DNA of 64,000 bases, from contig MU832242.1 in NCBI GenBank assembly GCA_029204225.1, positions 17,034 to 81,033 on the forward strand, in the 5' to 3' direction. This DNA is from Diphasiastrum complanatum (taxonomy: Eukaryota; Streptophyta; Lycopodiopsida; Lycopodiales; Lycopodiaceae). Positions 1 to 17,610 of this stretch are shown here, one piece after another. Both the position numbers and the translations under genes were made by a program. Position 1 is the stretch's first letter. Each line of letters begins with the position of its first letter. The notes below the pieces were generated by a model. It did not search any database and was not told the DNA's origin. It was given only the letters and a program-made list of their open reading frames with translations.

Positions 1-261
1 GTGGCTTAGAGAAAACCTGAGCATAGCTCAAGAAGTCCTTCTTCAATGGTTGGGGTTTCAGAAGGAAAAATTGAAGATCTTTTTCCATTTACAAGGTTTT
101 TCAGTGCTGTAAAAGCTTGAAGAGGGGCGTTTTAGCAGGAGTGATCAAGCTGTAGATAGCCGCTGATTGCCGTGGAGAGTTGGAGGAAAGCTTGTGAAGA
201 AACGTGGGCTTTTTCCAAAACCTTGTGTAAGCTCCATAGCCGTGGAGAGAGAGAGGTCACG

Positions 262-263
<2 letters not shown>

Positions 264-326
<63 letters not shown>
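264..326. repeat. (GA)n microsatellite in copia A leader
   Basis: Uninterrupted GA repeat of about 63 bases, preceded by a shorter GA run just upstream (243-255). It generates spurious Glu-Arg reading frames in two frames. It lies inside the transcribed leader of the retrotransposon. Confidence 0.95.
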
Positions 327-328
<2 letters not shown>

Positions 329-1011
329 CGCGTGGAGGCTCACGGGCGGTGAACCGGAGAGAGGCTGTAGCGCGTGGAAGTGTTTAGCATCTGGAAGAGC
401 TACCTTCGGCACTCGAGATTGTTAGCAACCATCAGATAAGCCTTCAATAAGATCAATGGCCAAGATGAAGTTCTCAAGGAGAAACGTGGGCCACAGGATG
501 GTGGATCACCCTTAGATGGGCTTTGAAAGGGTCCTGAAGATCTGAAGGGCAAAGACACCCTTCTTTTCATTAAAAATTTTCAAAGTGAAAAAATTGTTGG
601 GTCCCAAGTTTTGTGAAAGGTGAAGTTTCTTCACACTGAAGAAACAGTTTAAAAACCCAAATTGCCCTTATTTTCACCTCCTTTAGCCTATTTTGGCCAA
701 ACGAAAGGCTATAGCCTCCAAACGAAGGGCACCCTGACTGTACCTACAAGTACGATACACCAAAACAGAGTGATTGCAGTGGGGAAAGTGTTCGGAGCAC
801 GCCAGAAGTGATTTCACCATTCCACTGGGCAGGTAGCTGGGAGTTGGTGACGAGAAATATTTCGAAAAGCGACGCCAGTTTGGCTTTCAATTTGTGTGGC
901 GGGTGGCCTGGTAAGCCAAAAATTGCAGGTCATTATTTTTTATTTCTGACATCACGGTTGGCTTTGGCCGGCACTTTATAGCCTACAGGTGGAGTTTCAA
1001 GCAGTTCGGGA

Positions 1012-1900
1012 ATGGCAAACATCAATGAGGCAATTTTGGACGATGCAAGCAAACTTGATGGGGCTTCTAACTACAACATCTGGAAATTCAAAATGAAGAG
1101 CATTTTGATGGAGAAAGAGTTATGGGAGATTGTGGCAGGTATTGAATTCCGGCCAAATACCACTCTAGGTGACATGAGGACCTTTGATAAAAAGGCACAG
1201 AGAGCATTGTCCTTAATCAATCTTTCAGTGAAAGACCATGTAATCACTCATATAAGTGATGCCACGACGGCTAGGGGAGCTTGGAAAGCTCTTAGAATGC
1301 AATTTCAAACTTGCAATCCAGCTCGGGCCATGTTCTTGAAGTCAAGATTGAACGCAGTAAGGATGGAAGAAAGTGAATTAGTGGGATCTTTCTTCACCAG
1401 GATAAAGGAGCTGAGAGACCAACTTGTGGCAATTGGAGAACCAATTAGGGACGTTGAACTGGTACATACCACAATGAGCGATGTCTCGGAAGGGCTATAG
1501 ATGTTTGTGAGTGGCATTACTTCGAGGGAGAGCCTGCCTACTTTTGAAGACTTCCACGGAATCATGTTGCAGAAAGAGCAGGATCACGAAGTGGTGAAGT
1601 CAAGGCAAACCCCACAGGAGGATCAAGCCTTGCTTGCTAAAGGCAAGCAGAAAGGATGGAAAAAAGATTCCCAAGAAATCCAAGGATGATGATGACAAGG
1701 GAGAGTCATCATCAAAAGGAAAAAAGAAAAAGAAAGACAAATGTTACTATTGGGCACGCGAGTGTTACAAGAAAAAAGCGGACATAAAGGCAGGAAAAGT
1801 GACTCAACAAGGCAACATTGCCGAAGATGATGGAGAAGATGACGAGACAAGTGTCTTCTCATCGGCATTGGCATCCCAAGTTGATGATGGTGTCAGATAG
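1012..1900 (+). pseudogene. copia A gag (broken)
   Basis: The reading frame from 1012 starts MANINEAILDD and holds the plant copia gag signature (KLDG..NYNIWKFKMKSIL, then AWKALRMQF), equivalent to DUF4219/UBN2 gag domains. An in-frame TAG at 1498-1500 interrupts it and an ATG follows at once at 1501, so the rest of gag continues in the same frame to about 1689. A frame change near 1640 then leads into a lysine-rich stretch. A degraded zinc-knuckle region (Cys-Tyr-Tyr-Trp where Cys-x2-Cys is expected) lies near 1741-1775. The role would be a virus-like particle protein. It is closely similar to gag of element C at 22161-22430, so both belong to one family. Confidence 0.85.
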
Positions 1901-2900
1901 TTCATAGATTCAAGCGCCACAAGGCATATGACCAAGAAACGTGATTGGTTTGAAAAATTCTCACCAATCCATGATGGGAATAAGGTCACTCAAGCCAATG
2001 GAGAGGAATGCCAAATACAGGGTGTGGGCAATGTGCCTGTGTAGTTTCCTGATGGTAAAATCAAGAACATCCCTAATGTGTTTTATGTTCCTGGACTCAA
2101 AAAGAGTTTGCTTTCTGTTGGAGTAATGGCTAATCAACATCTTAAGGTTGAATTTGTCAAGGATGGATGCCTTATGAGGGATATGAACCACAATCATAAA
2201 GTGGTGGCGAAAGGTTATAGAGATAGTAACTGTGGCCTTTATAGATTGGATGCTACAAAACCAGGAGAATATGGTTTGGCTATCTCAACAACATCTCAAT
2301 CTGAATTGTGGCACAGAAGACTTGGTCATTTGAACTATGGAGCAACTGGATGCACGCATCAAAGTGCTAAGATCTGATAGAGGGGGCGAATACAAATCTG
2401 ATGATTTCGAGGACTTTTGCAAGGAACACGGTATCAAAAGACAATTCACACAGTCACACACGCCGCATAGTAATGGTGTAGCTGAAAGGAAAAATAGGAC
2501 TATTATGGAGAGTGCACGCTCCATGATGAAGCAACTGGGCTTGACCGATTCACTTTGGTCGGAAGCGTGCAGTGCGGCAACGTTCTTGCAAAATAGGAGT
2601 CCTACAGTTGCGGTTCCAAATGTGACTCTAGAAGAAGCATTTACAGGAATAAAGCCAAAAGTCAACAAATTTTGTGTCATTGGATGTAAGGCCTATGTAC
2701 ATGTGCCAAAGGAGGAGCGAAAGAAACTTGATGCCAAAGCAATCAAGTGTATCTTCATCGGTTATGACGAGAGGACCAAGGCATACAGGTGTTTTGATCC
2801 TGTAATGAACAAGATTCACATTAGCAAAGATGTGATCTTTGATGAGACACATAGGTATGAAGATGAAGACCATGCAAGTGGTGAAACGTCACAATTTTAG
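1886..2900 (+). pseudogene. copia A protease and integrase, with internal deletion
   Basis: A protease-like stretch follows a TAG: the active-site region reads DSSATRHM where copia proteases normally have DSGAT/S-H, so the glycine is replaced. The typical YVPGLKKSLLSVG motif follows (2081-2120). The GAG-pre-integrase start (ELWHRRLGHLNYG, near 2303-2342) jumps directly into the middle of the integrase core (IKVLRSDRGGEY, near 2362-2397). The HHCC zinc segment's cysteines and the first catalytic Asp region, roughly 100 residues, are therefore missing. The NGVAERKNRT motif with the catalytic Glu and the C-terminal GCKAYVHVP region are present to 2900. Confidence 0.85.
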
Positions 2901-3006
2901 AAGAAGAAAATGAAGAAGACACTCCAGAAGATGATGCATGTGAAAATGAGAGTCAGGAGGGCGAGTCTGAAAGAACACCACCTATTCAAGAGCCTAGGGG
3001 AGGTAC

Positions 3007-4799
3007 TTGCCAATAGGAGCAATAAAGGAGAAACCAGTTGAAAGTAAGAGACATTACTTAGACACTCCTTGGGATACATACTCTCCACGTAGTGTATCAC
3101 CTGAATCTAAAATACCAAAATGGTATGAGAAGCTCATGAAGGACACAAAGCTAAATCAACCAGGATCCAGCACACAAGGAGAAGTGAGAAGATCAATGCG
3201 GGAAAGGAAGTCTCCCGATCGTTATCATGTGAACTATGCCCTAATGAGTGACATTTTGAAGTGTCGAGAGCCATCAACCTTTGATGAGGCAAAAGATCAC
3301 AAAGAATGGTAAAGGGCAATGGAAGAGGAGATGGAATCCATCCACATGCATGATACATGGGAGTTAGTTGATCTACCACTTGGAAAGAAACCCATTGACA
3401 ATAAATGGGTGTTTAGAACAAAGTTTCATGCGGATGGCACGATAGCAAAGCATAAGGCACGCCTAGTAGTGAAGGGTTATGAGCAAAGCAAAGGAATTGA
3501 CTATGAAAAGACATTTGCTCCAGTGGCTAAGTGGACTACGCTACGCCTTATCATTGCCCTAGCATCTCATTTTGGGTGGAAGATCCATTAAATGGATGTG
3601 AAGTCCGCATTTTTGAATGGTGACTTAGAGGAAGAAGTTTACATGGTCCAACCGCAGGGCTTTATGGCAAAAGGGCAAGAACAGAAGGTATGTAAACTAC
3701 GCAAAGCACTTTATGGCCTTAAGCAAGCGCCACGCGCATGGTATAGACACATTGACAATTACTTTCTTTCTTACGGGTCTGTTAGAACAAATTCAGATCC
3801 AAATATTTATGTTCTTATAAACGATGACAACATTGCCTTGATTGTACTTTATGTTGATGATATCATTATCACGGGCAATGATGAGAACCTCACTCGTTCT
3901 ATGAAAGCCAACTTATGCAAGCAGTTTGAGATGACAGATTTAGATCTTATGCACTATTGCTTGGGTGTTGAAGTATGGCAAACTGGCAGTGAAATCAAGT
4001 TATGTCAAACCAAGTATGTGGGCGAGGTATTGGAGAGATTTCACATGACAGAGTGCAAACCTTCCATCACCCCTTGCGAAGCTGGTAAGAAATTATCTCG
4101 TATTGATGATAGCGCATATGTTGACGCTACTCTATTTCGTCAGCTAGTTGGGAGTTGATATATCTTACGACTACACGTCCTGATATCTGCTATGCTATAA
4201 GTTTGATTAGTCAATTCATGTCATCACCCACTATGGACCATTGGAAAGATGCGAAAAGGATTTTGAGGTATGTGAAGGGTACACCTAAACTTGGCCTAAT
4301 TTACAAAAGACAAAGTGTTTTACCTAAGTTGTAGGGTTATGTTGACACTGATTGGGCAGGAAGTATAGATGATAGAAAGTCAACAACAGGTTATGCCTTC
4401 AATTTTGGTAGGGGTTGTTTTTCATGGTCTAGCAAGAAGCAAAATACTATTTTTCTTTCTTCTACAGAAGCCGAATATAAAGCGTTAAGTTCTGCTACTC
4501 AGGAAGCTGTTTGGCTACGTAAGTTGTTATGTGAGATTGGCATGAAGCAGGTGAATCCTACTGTTATTTTCTGTGACAGTCAAAGTGGAATACAATTGGC
4601 TAAGAATCATGTCTTTCACGCAAGGACAAAACATATTGAGGTAAAATATCACTCTGTGCGTGAGAATCTACAATCTGAAGATATAAGTATTGTACATTGT
4701 TCTACGTTGTTACAAGTTGCTGATATAATTACGAAAGCTTTAAGTAAAGAAAACTTTGAGACTTTTAGAGCCAATCTTGGCTTAGATCTGGTTATGTAA
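3007..4799 (+). pseudogene. copia A reverse transcriptase and RNase H (broken)
   Basis: The frame from 3007 runs into the RT start (NKWVFRTKFHADG, ARLVVKGY, DYEKTFAPVAKW), with a TAA at about 3310 and another at 3589-3591. The second RT half starts MDVKSAFLNG and keeps the catalytic YVDD (LIVLYVDDIIITG, about 3838-3876) and the [12 protein letters not shown] motif. A frame break at about 4155 precedes RNase H (YADTDWAG-like, STTGYAF, SSTEAEYKAL, then the 4524-4799 end with IFCDSQSGIQLAKN). RT polymerises cDNA from the element RNA; RNase H degrades the template. This copy would need several repairs to be active, so its RNA could at most be mobilised in trans. Confidence 0.88.
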
Positions 4800-4892
4800 A
4801 AAGCCTTTACTTGTAATACTATCATGGAGGTATGTTCCATGAATAGAGTAAACTCTAAAATAAAGAGAGACGTTGATCATTGAGGGAGAGAG

Positions 4893-5176
4893 TTAAAATA
4901 GCAATGATCGACTTATACAGTGCTTTCTTATTTCGACGGCACCATGTGTGCTTAGTTCTAGAATTGTCGGGCCGTCTTTCTTTTACGAGCCCTTTAAGTG
5001 CTTTTAAGCAACTTTATCTTTGTACTTACTGATCAGTTGAATATACAGTTTGAGGTGAGCTATTCTGTTGTCTTGTCTTGTTGCTGCACTTGATGTTGTG
5101 TTGTGGTGATTGTTCCGGTCGGGTGTTTTAAACTGTGTTTCTTAACTCGCTCATCACTCAAGGAAGAAGAAAAGGC
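4893..5176 (+). repeat. probable 3' LTR remnant of copia A
   Basis: Non-coding sequence directly after the polypurine tract. Its position makes it the expected 3' LTR, but no second copy is in the window and a clean TG start was not found. The related 5' LTR of element C does not obviously match it. It is cut by, or abuts, the TRIM element at 5177. Confidence 0.4.
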
Positions 5177-5647
5177 ACGTCAAAGCAGATCCCATAAGTA
5201 TTCCAAGTGATTGGAATGAGGGGTACTTAAGCAGTTACGGGTCCTTAGTCCCTCGTCCTCTAGCGCCAGCCCTTTTGAGCACTGAGGGCATGTGGATACG
5301 GGTGGCTAGGCGGTTGGGGGTGGGATCCCAACACGTGGCCCCCACGTGGCCAGTGGGCCAGGTTTTGTAACATGGTATCAGAGCCCGATTTACCCCTGTG
5401 CTTGCTTGAGGGGGAGTGTTGACGGATAAGGCAAGCCATGCACAGGGCTCACGCCTGCCTGCGTGAAGGCGCTTGAGAGTGCAAGACGTCAAAGCAGATC
5501 CCATAAGTATTCGAAGTGATTGGAATGAGGGGTTCTTAAGCAGTTACGGGTCCTTAGTCCCTTGTCCTCTGGCGTCAGCCCTTTTGGGCACTGAGGGCAT
5601 GTGGACGCGGGTGGCTAGGCGGTTGGGGGGTGGGATCCCAACACGTG
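5177..5647 (+). mobile_element. TRIM-1: miniature LTR retrotransposon with truncated LTRs
   Basis: Two direct copies about 161 bp long (5177-5337 and 5486-5647; both start acgtcaaagcag and end ccaacacgtg) flank a very short core. The core has the canonical primer binding site tggtatcagagccc (5373-5386, complementary to initiator tRNA-Met) and a polypurine tract gagggggag (5408-5416). The sequence after the polypurine tract starts tgttgacgg, a normal LTR start. The internal domain is therefore only about 44 bp, with no coding capacity. The left LTR lacks its first ~69 bp (the equivalent of 5417-5485) and the right LTR lacks the last ~35 bp (the equivalent of 5338-5372). Mobilisation would depend on proteins of autonomous copia elements. 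Confidence 0.8.
5373..5386 (+). promoter_or_regulatory. primer binding site (initiator tRNA-Met type) of TRIM-1
   Basis: The motif tggtatcagagccc matches the complement of the 3' end of plant initiator tRNA-Met, the usual primer for copia reverse transcription. It directly follows an LTR end 'aaca'. Confidence 0.8.
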
Positions 5648-7211
5648 TTAGGTCAATGCACTCAAAGAATTGCTGCAATGATCACACCAACACCATACAT
5701 GATTGAAAGAGACAATTGAAGAGCACATAGATCTAAAATTGACCTATTGTTAGGAGGTTGTACAATAACTAAATCATTAATAAAGCATCCATCGATGGTA
5801 TCCAAAACTAGCTACTCTAGCAATGTTCGCAAGTGCAAAGATGAGAGCCAAATCAATATAGAAATAACATAGATCTCCTATAGAGCAATGGATCCACACA
5901 TTTCGATCTATTTATAGACATGAGAGATGACTCTCTCTCCTCTCTCTAGAGTCATATAGTCTAAAATAGCAACTATGAACCCTACACTAACAATATTGGT
6001 CCATATGGCCAAATTTAACTCAAATAAAGGCTATTTTGTGGGACTTAAAAGTGTGAAAATTTTGGTGAACATGTACAAGTTTGGCCTCTATTCAAAAAGT
6101 AGACAAGCAAATTAGTTGACAATTTTTCATAGCCCCAAACTCTCATTATCATAATTCATATCACGGACAAGCCCTCTAACCTTATGGGACATGGATATGA
6201 GGTTAGTCCATTTGTGTAACACAATTGTCGTGGTGAATCGGCCATGTCAGGTCTTTCTCATAAGGGTGTAATACTATAATTATTAGCATGAATTGTTGTA
6301 TGAGCTCATCTTAGATCAATTCTAAGAAAATTGACTCGCTTTGAGTGTTGCCTTTTTATTTGATATTGCATTACATTTGAATTTTGTATGTGTGAATCAA
6401 GGCTTTACAACCAATAAAAATGCAAAAATAGAGTAATTCAGCTTTGATCTCACTCTAGACATGACATCTTTTTGTCATGAATACGAGGTTCTGATTACAG
6501 GTGAACGAGTCTTGTTATTTAGCATCCTGAATAGCAAGCTTCTAGAATGGAAAAGTAACAGTGTTATTAGATTGTAGTAAACTAGCAATCTTAAGAATTT
6601 CACTATTGCATGATGGTGAAAACAATCAATATGAGTCGTTGCGTCGATCAACTGAATCAGATGATCATTGCACATGAACAACAAAATACTATGATAGTCT
6701 TAAGATGCATTGCAATAATACTTCTATAAATTAAGAAATGCACAAGCATGAATTGTTCACAGACTACATGCTCACTTCTTGTGGACAGAATGCCTAATAT
6801 GGGAATTGCGAGAAATATTGGCCTACCTTGATGAACTAACAAAATCTACAAGGTTTTTTCAAGGACATGCATTTACAAGAACATGAATGTTTCAGAAAAA
6901 TTCACCATTTAACAAAAGGTCCCATCGTTATGTTCAAACCCACAGCCCTGACCTTATAATTTTTGTGACGATCTCAGCTGACATCTCTGCGATCTACCTC
7001 AAGGTTGTTCAGTACTGCTTAGTAGCCTCTGATTGTGACACAGCCATCAAAAGCGAACTCTTATATTTATCCTGAAAAGTTCTACATATGTAAGTATATA
7101 CGAGATTCAAGAACTGAATGTCTGTACACTATGGACTCGATCTACCTCGGAACAAATGTCAGCATTCGATGATCAAAGTTGAACCCCAGCTGGATCGCAT
7201 TCTGATGCCAT
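5648..7211. other. intergenic, with an LTR-like stretch at about 5700-6130
   Basis: No host gene was recognised. About 5700-6130 resembles the minus-strand LTRs of the copia F type: a segment like 'tctatttatagac...gatgactctctc' and phrases about 'tttggcc' tracts occur in the same order as in 32700-33000. It may be a degenerate solo LTR; boundaries and duplications were not established. The remainder up to 7211 is AT-rich, and its right part is probably the 3' untranslated region of the hexokinase. Confidence 0.35.
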
Positions 7212-12873
<5,662 letters not shown>

Positions 12874-14160
12874 TCTGCAAATCCAAGGGCCAGAGTCATT
12901 GAGCAAATTATTTGTTCCTCAGAGCATATAGAACAAAATATCACCTGGAAGACAGTACTACAGCATGTGCTTGCCAGTCATGGTATACAACCCAATTCGC
13001 TGGTCAATTCATAACGGCATCATGATACAGAAGCAACATTCATCTACCCAAAAGTTTCTCAACAAGGATAAACTCTTATTTTCTGCAAAATAAGAAACGA
13101 AACATCGCCCAATCGCGATTTTTTCAAGAGGAGATACGAATTCGTGCAGCTTGCCCAGAGGATCAGAAAAGCAAGCCTGAATGCTAAATTTAATGAAAGG
13201 ATTAATTGAAGGCAAGCGATGTAGCGACAGGAGGAAGAAGATGATGATGGATAAGAAGAAGAAGGTAGAAAGGCGGGCGTGGCTGCCATGCAATCCGATC
13301 GTCTTTTACTGTTTCTTCTCTGCATGTATTAGCAGCCCCATAAACCACATTAGTCACCTGTAAACAACACTAATTAGCTCAGATTAAACGGATTACACGA
13401 ACCCCCCAAGTTCTAACGGAAGTCACTTCTTGATCGAGATCTGTAGGTCGCCAAATTGGGGAAAAAAACCAAGGCATATAATTTGGTGGCAATATAAGGG
13501 GAATTCAGGTTTTTTTATAGGAAGAACTTTGAGGGAGTTTTTGGCCAATTTCTTTTTTTGGTCTTTAAGGATTTCCATACCACAAGGCTTACTCGCATTG
13601 CACAGCCCATTTGTGCATCACCCAATACAAAAACAGCCAAATGAAATGGCAAACCTTGGAAACAAGTGTCGTTGTAGTTGCTCGGGAATAGAGTGGAGGC
13701 GGACAACTTGCATGATTGGGTGGCAAGACTGACCAAATTAGCTTCTTAGGCCTAGTGCTAGTGCTAGTGGAATAGAGTGAGCTTCGAATTCTCCTCCATG
13801 TTTTTGGACCATAGGCATGTCGAGGTGCTAGTAATTTGTGTGCCTGCGTGCTCCAACTTCGTGTACTCTAGTGATGGGAGAATTTATGGTGCAATCATAC
13901 ATTTTTGCCCCTATTGCTACAATAGGGAGATTATTGCTATGGGGGGACAAGAATTGATTGCATGTTGATGCTTTGTGGAGATAGAGTGATCAAAGCATCG
14001 CTAGAACTTCAACAAACATGACCTCATCTACTTATCTACTTGCCAAAAATAGTAAAACCACTATTTAGGCCTTTATTGACAAATATGAAACTATCTCTAA
14101 CTTGAGATTTTATTTTGGCCTCCAAAAGTACCAAATAAAAGAACCAAACTAGTTGATAAA
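12874..14160. other. intergenic: hexokinase 5' flank and non-coding sequence
   Basis: The first part should hold the promoter and 5' untranslated region of the minus-strand hexokinase. No TATA box could be assigned with confidence. Open frames here (for example 13009-13325) are pyrimidine-rich and low in complexity and match nothing recognised. Sequence near 14000-14160 resembles the LTR end of the copia F family and probably belongs to the 3' LTR of element B. Confidence 0.4.
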
Positions 14161-14164
14161 TTTT

Positions 14165-17100
14165 CACACTCCCTCTTCAACTAGTTTTAGTATAGATTTA
14201 GATAGAACTCCAAGTGACGTTCTATGCTTCATAAACAAGTCCTTTCCCAATGCTTTGGTGAAGATATTAGCCACACACTCCCGTAAAGAAACATGTTGAA
14301 GCTCCACCTCCTTTGCCATGACTTGTTCTCACAAAATGATAAGCCACTTCGATATGCTTACTGCTTGCATGAAAAATAGGATTGGTTGTCAATATTTGGG
14401 CTGAAAGGTTATCACAAAAGATGATTGGAATTTCTGAAAAATCCAACAATTAGTGAAAATCCATTATTATTCTTTTGATCCATGGAATCTCCTTTGTACA
14501 AGATGTAAGAGCTTTGTACTCGGCCTCACTAGATGACAATGAGATAGTAGCTTGTTTTTTTGACATCCAAAAGATAGCTTAATCACCTATAAAGATATCA
14601 TGTGCACTTATGGACTTCCTATCCATTTGATCTCCAGCAAAGTCTGAATCTGAAAATCCAAACAAGTTAGGTGATGATCCTCCATAAACAATGCCAAAAT
14701 CACTAGTTCCCAAGATGTATCTCAATACCCTCTTGCCTAGCTTCCAATGCTCCACACTTGGATCATGCATGAATTGGCTTAGCCTACCAACACAATAGCT
14801 TAGATCAGGTCTTGTGATGGTTAGATATATGAGTTAACCAACCAGCTTCCTTAGAGAGTAATGTCCTCGAAAGATCTTTCATTGCCTCTTATAGTGAGTT
14901 TTACATTTGACTCCATTGGTGTATCACAAGACTTTGCATCCACCATATGAAATCTTTTTAGAATAGATTGAGCATACTTCTCTTGACAAATGAAAGTAAA
15001 TTGAGAAGTTCTAAATACCTCTATTCCCAAGATATAATGTAAAATACCAAGATCATGCACATCAAACTCATTTTTTAGTGCCATCTTGATATCATCTATC
15101 TTGGTTCTATAGTAAAGTGAATGATCATACTCACTCATCTTGAAATTTTGAGAAAGAAGAAAAGTGTTAAGCTTAGCATACCAACTCCTTGGTGCTTGCT
15201 TAAAACCATACAAACTCTTTTGTAGAAAACAAACATGATTTGGCTTGCCATGTGAAATGTAGCCCTCGGGTTGCTCCATAAACGCCTCTTCCTCACGATC
15301 ACCATACAAGATTGCATTTGTGATATCCAATTGCCATAGATCCCATCCAAAAAGTGTAGCAAGTGAAATAATGAATCTAATGCTCACCATCTTTGCCATG
15401 GGTGCAAAGGTCTCATCATAGTCAATTCCATAATCTTGTGCATATCCTTTTGCCACCAACCTTGCTTTGTACTTGTTGATTGATCCATCTTTGTTTGTCT
15501 TCACTTTGAAGATCCACTTGCATCCAATAGCCTCCCTGTCCTTTGGAAGTTGCACCAATCTCCATGTTTCATTCTTCATAAAAGCTTGATACTCAAGATC
15601 CATTGCTTGGATCCACCCCTCTTTTTGTCTTGCTTTTCCATCCAATATAGCACTCGGCCACCTATTGCATAGAAAATTAGCACACAACAAAGCTTGATTC
15701 CAAAATGGTTTTGGAAGATTTGTGCCTAACCTCATGGCTTTAGCTCCTTCACATAAGGTTCTATTCTTCCTCCACTCCATTTTATTGTGGTGTCCTTGTA
15801 CTTGTGTACTCCCTCTTGATCCCATGCTCATCACGAAAAGCCTTGAACTTGGTAGAAATCTACTCACCACCATTGTCACTCCTCAAAAACTTGATCTTGG
15901 TACAAAATTGGACCTCCCTTGCAATCTTGAACTTGACAAAGACAAAAAAAGAACCTCATATTTACTTTCTAGTAGATAGACCCAACAAAATCTACTAAAT
16001 TCATCAATGAAAATCACATACATTTTAGCACCTCCATTGCTAATTGTAGTAACACCATGAATATCCAAATGCACAACTTAAAAAGGCTTTGTAGATCTTT
16101 ATAAGGCAACCTATGTGACATAGATAAAGCACATTGCTCACAAACATGATTCAAGCTTGTAAGAGATTTAAGAAGACCAAAAACAGCTTCCCTTTTGCCA
16201 TCACCTCCAATGATTTGTAGTTGAGATGTCCCAACCTCTTGTTCCATACCTCTTGCATTGACACTTGCTCTTTTGTCATGCATCCAACTTGGTTAGGAAG
16301 AACAAAAGCATCAAGTTTGAACAATTTACCTGGCCTCATCCTCTTTCTTGATCAAACAAGCATCACCAACACTCCACTTTGAATCTCTTGTCCAAGCATT
16401 TGACTCACACTAAGAAGATTTTTGAGAGCAGATGGAATGAACAAAACATCCTTCAAATTGATATTCATATTAGTAGAGAAGGAAATAGGAATTGTGCTAA
16501 TCCCTTTTATTGCACACTCACCATTATTGGCCGTGTAGATAACCTTCTTGTCACCTTCAAAAGACATCAAGAATGAATAATACTCCTCATGAAATGTCAT
16601 ATGTGATGTAGCTCCACTATCGATTTACCAAGGATCAATGTCTGCATGATTAACCAACAAGCATGACATAATATTTGCCCTCTTGTCATACCTCAATTGA
16701 TCTTGTTGTGCCAAAGGTCTCTCCTCCACACCTAGAACAATATCCATCAACTCATTCATCGCTAGCAAGGATTCAATCCTTACCCTTCAAGTAGAATAGT
16801 TGATTGAGGTAAGCATATCATTGCCTTCCAACATGAAGCCACTTGAGGTTGCCATGTCGCAATGATTTGATCTTCTCTTTGAACCTATTCTAATGCCCTT
16901 AGCACTCCCTTGGAAATCAACAAATGAAACTCAAGAAAAAATCACAAAGATATATGCAAAATATTGAATCAAGCAAAATCTACATGCTAAAGCTAGAATC
17001 TAGATATCTCATCTAATAGAATGTACCATCCACAATCACGAGCAATTTTTGTCTCCATGTTCCAGTAAGTGGTTTCAAAAATCAGCCATCCACAAGTGAA

Positions 17101-17200
17101 TTGACCTAAAATGGTGATTGGACCACAAAGATCCCTTTCTATACTTGAAAATACAAGATTTGATCTACCAACACCTCCAAATCCATATAAAATTTATGGC
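14165..17200 (-). mobile_element. Ty1/copia retrotransposon B, internally deleted
   Basis: Minus-strand order from right to left: leader (about 16900-17200), partial gag (about 16690-16860), protease/GAG-pre-integrase (16600-16150), integrase fragments (16074-15660), RT (15640-14850), RNase H (14770-14267), polypurine-like ctccctcttcaac on plus at 14169. It is the same family as element F (33-37.7 kb), with closely similar LTR-adjacent sequence and proteins. Lesions: most of gag is missing, the integrase core is frame-broken, the integrase C-terminal region is deleted so that 'AILDG' runs into the RT start near 15630, and the RT active site is lost. The 5' LTR and primer site were not found, so the 5' end is truncated. 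Confidence 0.85.
14851..15879 (-). pseudogene. copia B integrase/RT fusion lacking the YVDD active site
   Basis: A 342-codon open frame. After an integrase piece (NRTLCEGAKAMRL, ANFLCNRWPSAILDG) it enters the RT at 'GWIQAMDLEYQAFMKNETW' and keeps GCKWIFKVKTNKDG, ARLVAKGYAQ, DYDETFAPMAK, LDITNAILYGD and LYGFKQAPRSWY. The sequence then passes from SLYYRT directly to KIDDIKMALKNEFD, so the roughly 25 residues that should carry the catalytic Y-V-D-D box are deleted in frame, near 15100. The frame stays open through LHYILGIEV and the GMKP-type region. It is catalytically dead by inspection yet still a long open frame. Confidence 0.85.
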
Positions 17201-17610
17201 GCCCTCAAATCCACCTCTAAATTTGGCCATAAACACCAACTTTGTTTAAGAGATGATGTGGTGGGTATGGTGTTAGAAGTAGATGTGGAGGTGGTTGAAT
17301 AATCAAATGGAAAAAATGAAGGCTGGTAAGATGAAAATGGTTCAGAAAAATAAGAATACGAGTGGGGCCACTGAGTATATATGGAGGAGTCCATGACAGG
17401 TTTGTGGAGAGAGCCAGTTGTGAAACCTTGATATGCGGCATGCCAAAACCAATACCTCGTTGGTTGATGGATCGGCTTTGTTCAGATGCTCCAGCATCAT
17501 TGTTATAGTCGTCCTTTTTCTACACTAATATGCCTGCATCGAGTCTACAAGACGTATTCCAAATGAGGTCCATCTGTTGTTTAGACTGGAGGAGTTCCTC
17601 TTGGATCTTG
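17201..17610. other. unresolved junction between copia B and copia C
   Basis: No gene, PBS or LTR end was recognised. It may be remaining leader of B plus sequence downstream of the truncated 3' end of C. Purine/pyrimidine-biased stretches give open frames with no recognisable product. Confidence 0.3.

Larger units (their letters stand above)
1..4892 (+). mobile_element. Ty1/copia retrotransposon A, defective, 5' end outside window
   Basis: Domain order on the plus strand is gag, protease, integrase, reverse transcriptase, RNase H, which defines the copia superfamily. Bases 1-1011 look like the untranslated leader; the related minus-strand element C has about 1.27 kb between its primer site and its gag, so the 5' LTR and primer site should lie left of the window. 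The leader carries a GA microsatellite (264-326). A purine-rich tract at 4881-4892 (gagggagagag) just after the RNase H end is the likely polypurine tract, so 3' LTR sequence should follow. Several stops, frame breaks and an integrase deletion show this copy cannot be autonomous. Confidence 0.85.

Noticed and set aside
167-387. Two overlapping Glu-Arg-rich open frames
   Set aside because: They are translations of the GA microsatellite in the copia A leader, not genes.
5177-5647. Retrozyme (LTR element with hammerhead ribozyme)
   Set aside because: Size and PBS/polypurine arrangement fit, but no hammerhead core motif was found on either strand by eye.
13009-13325. Two minus-strand hydrophobic, Ser-rich frames
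   Set aside because: Pyrimidine-rich upstream DNA of the hexokinase gene; the frames overlap and match nothing.
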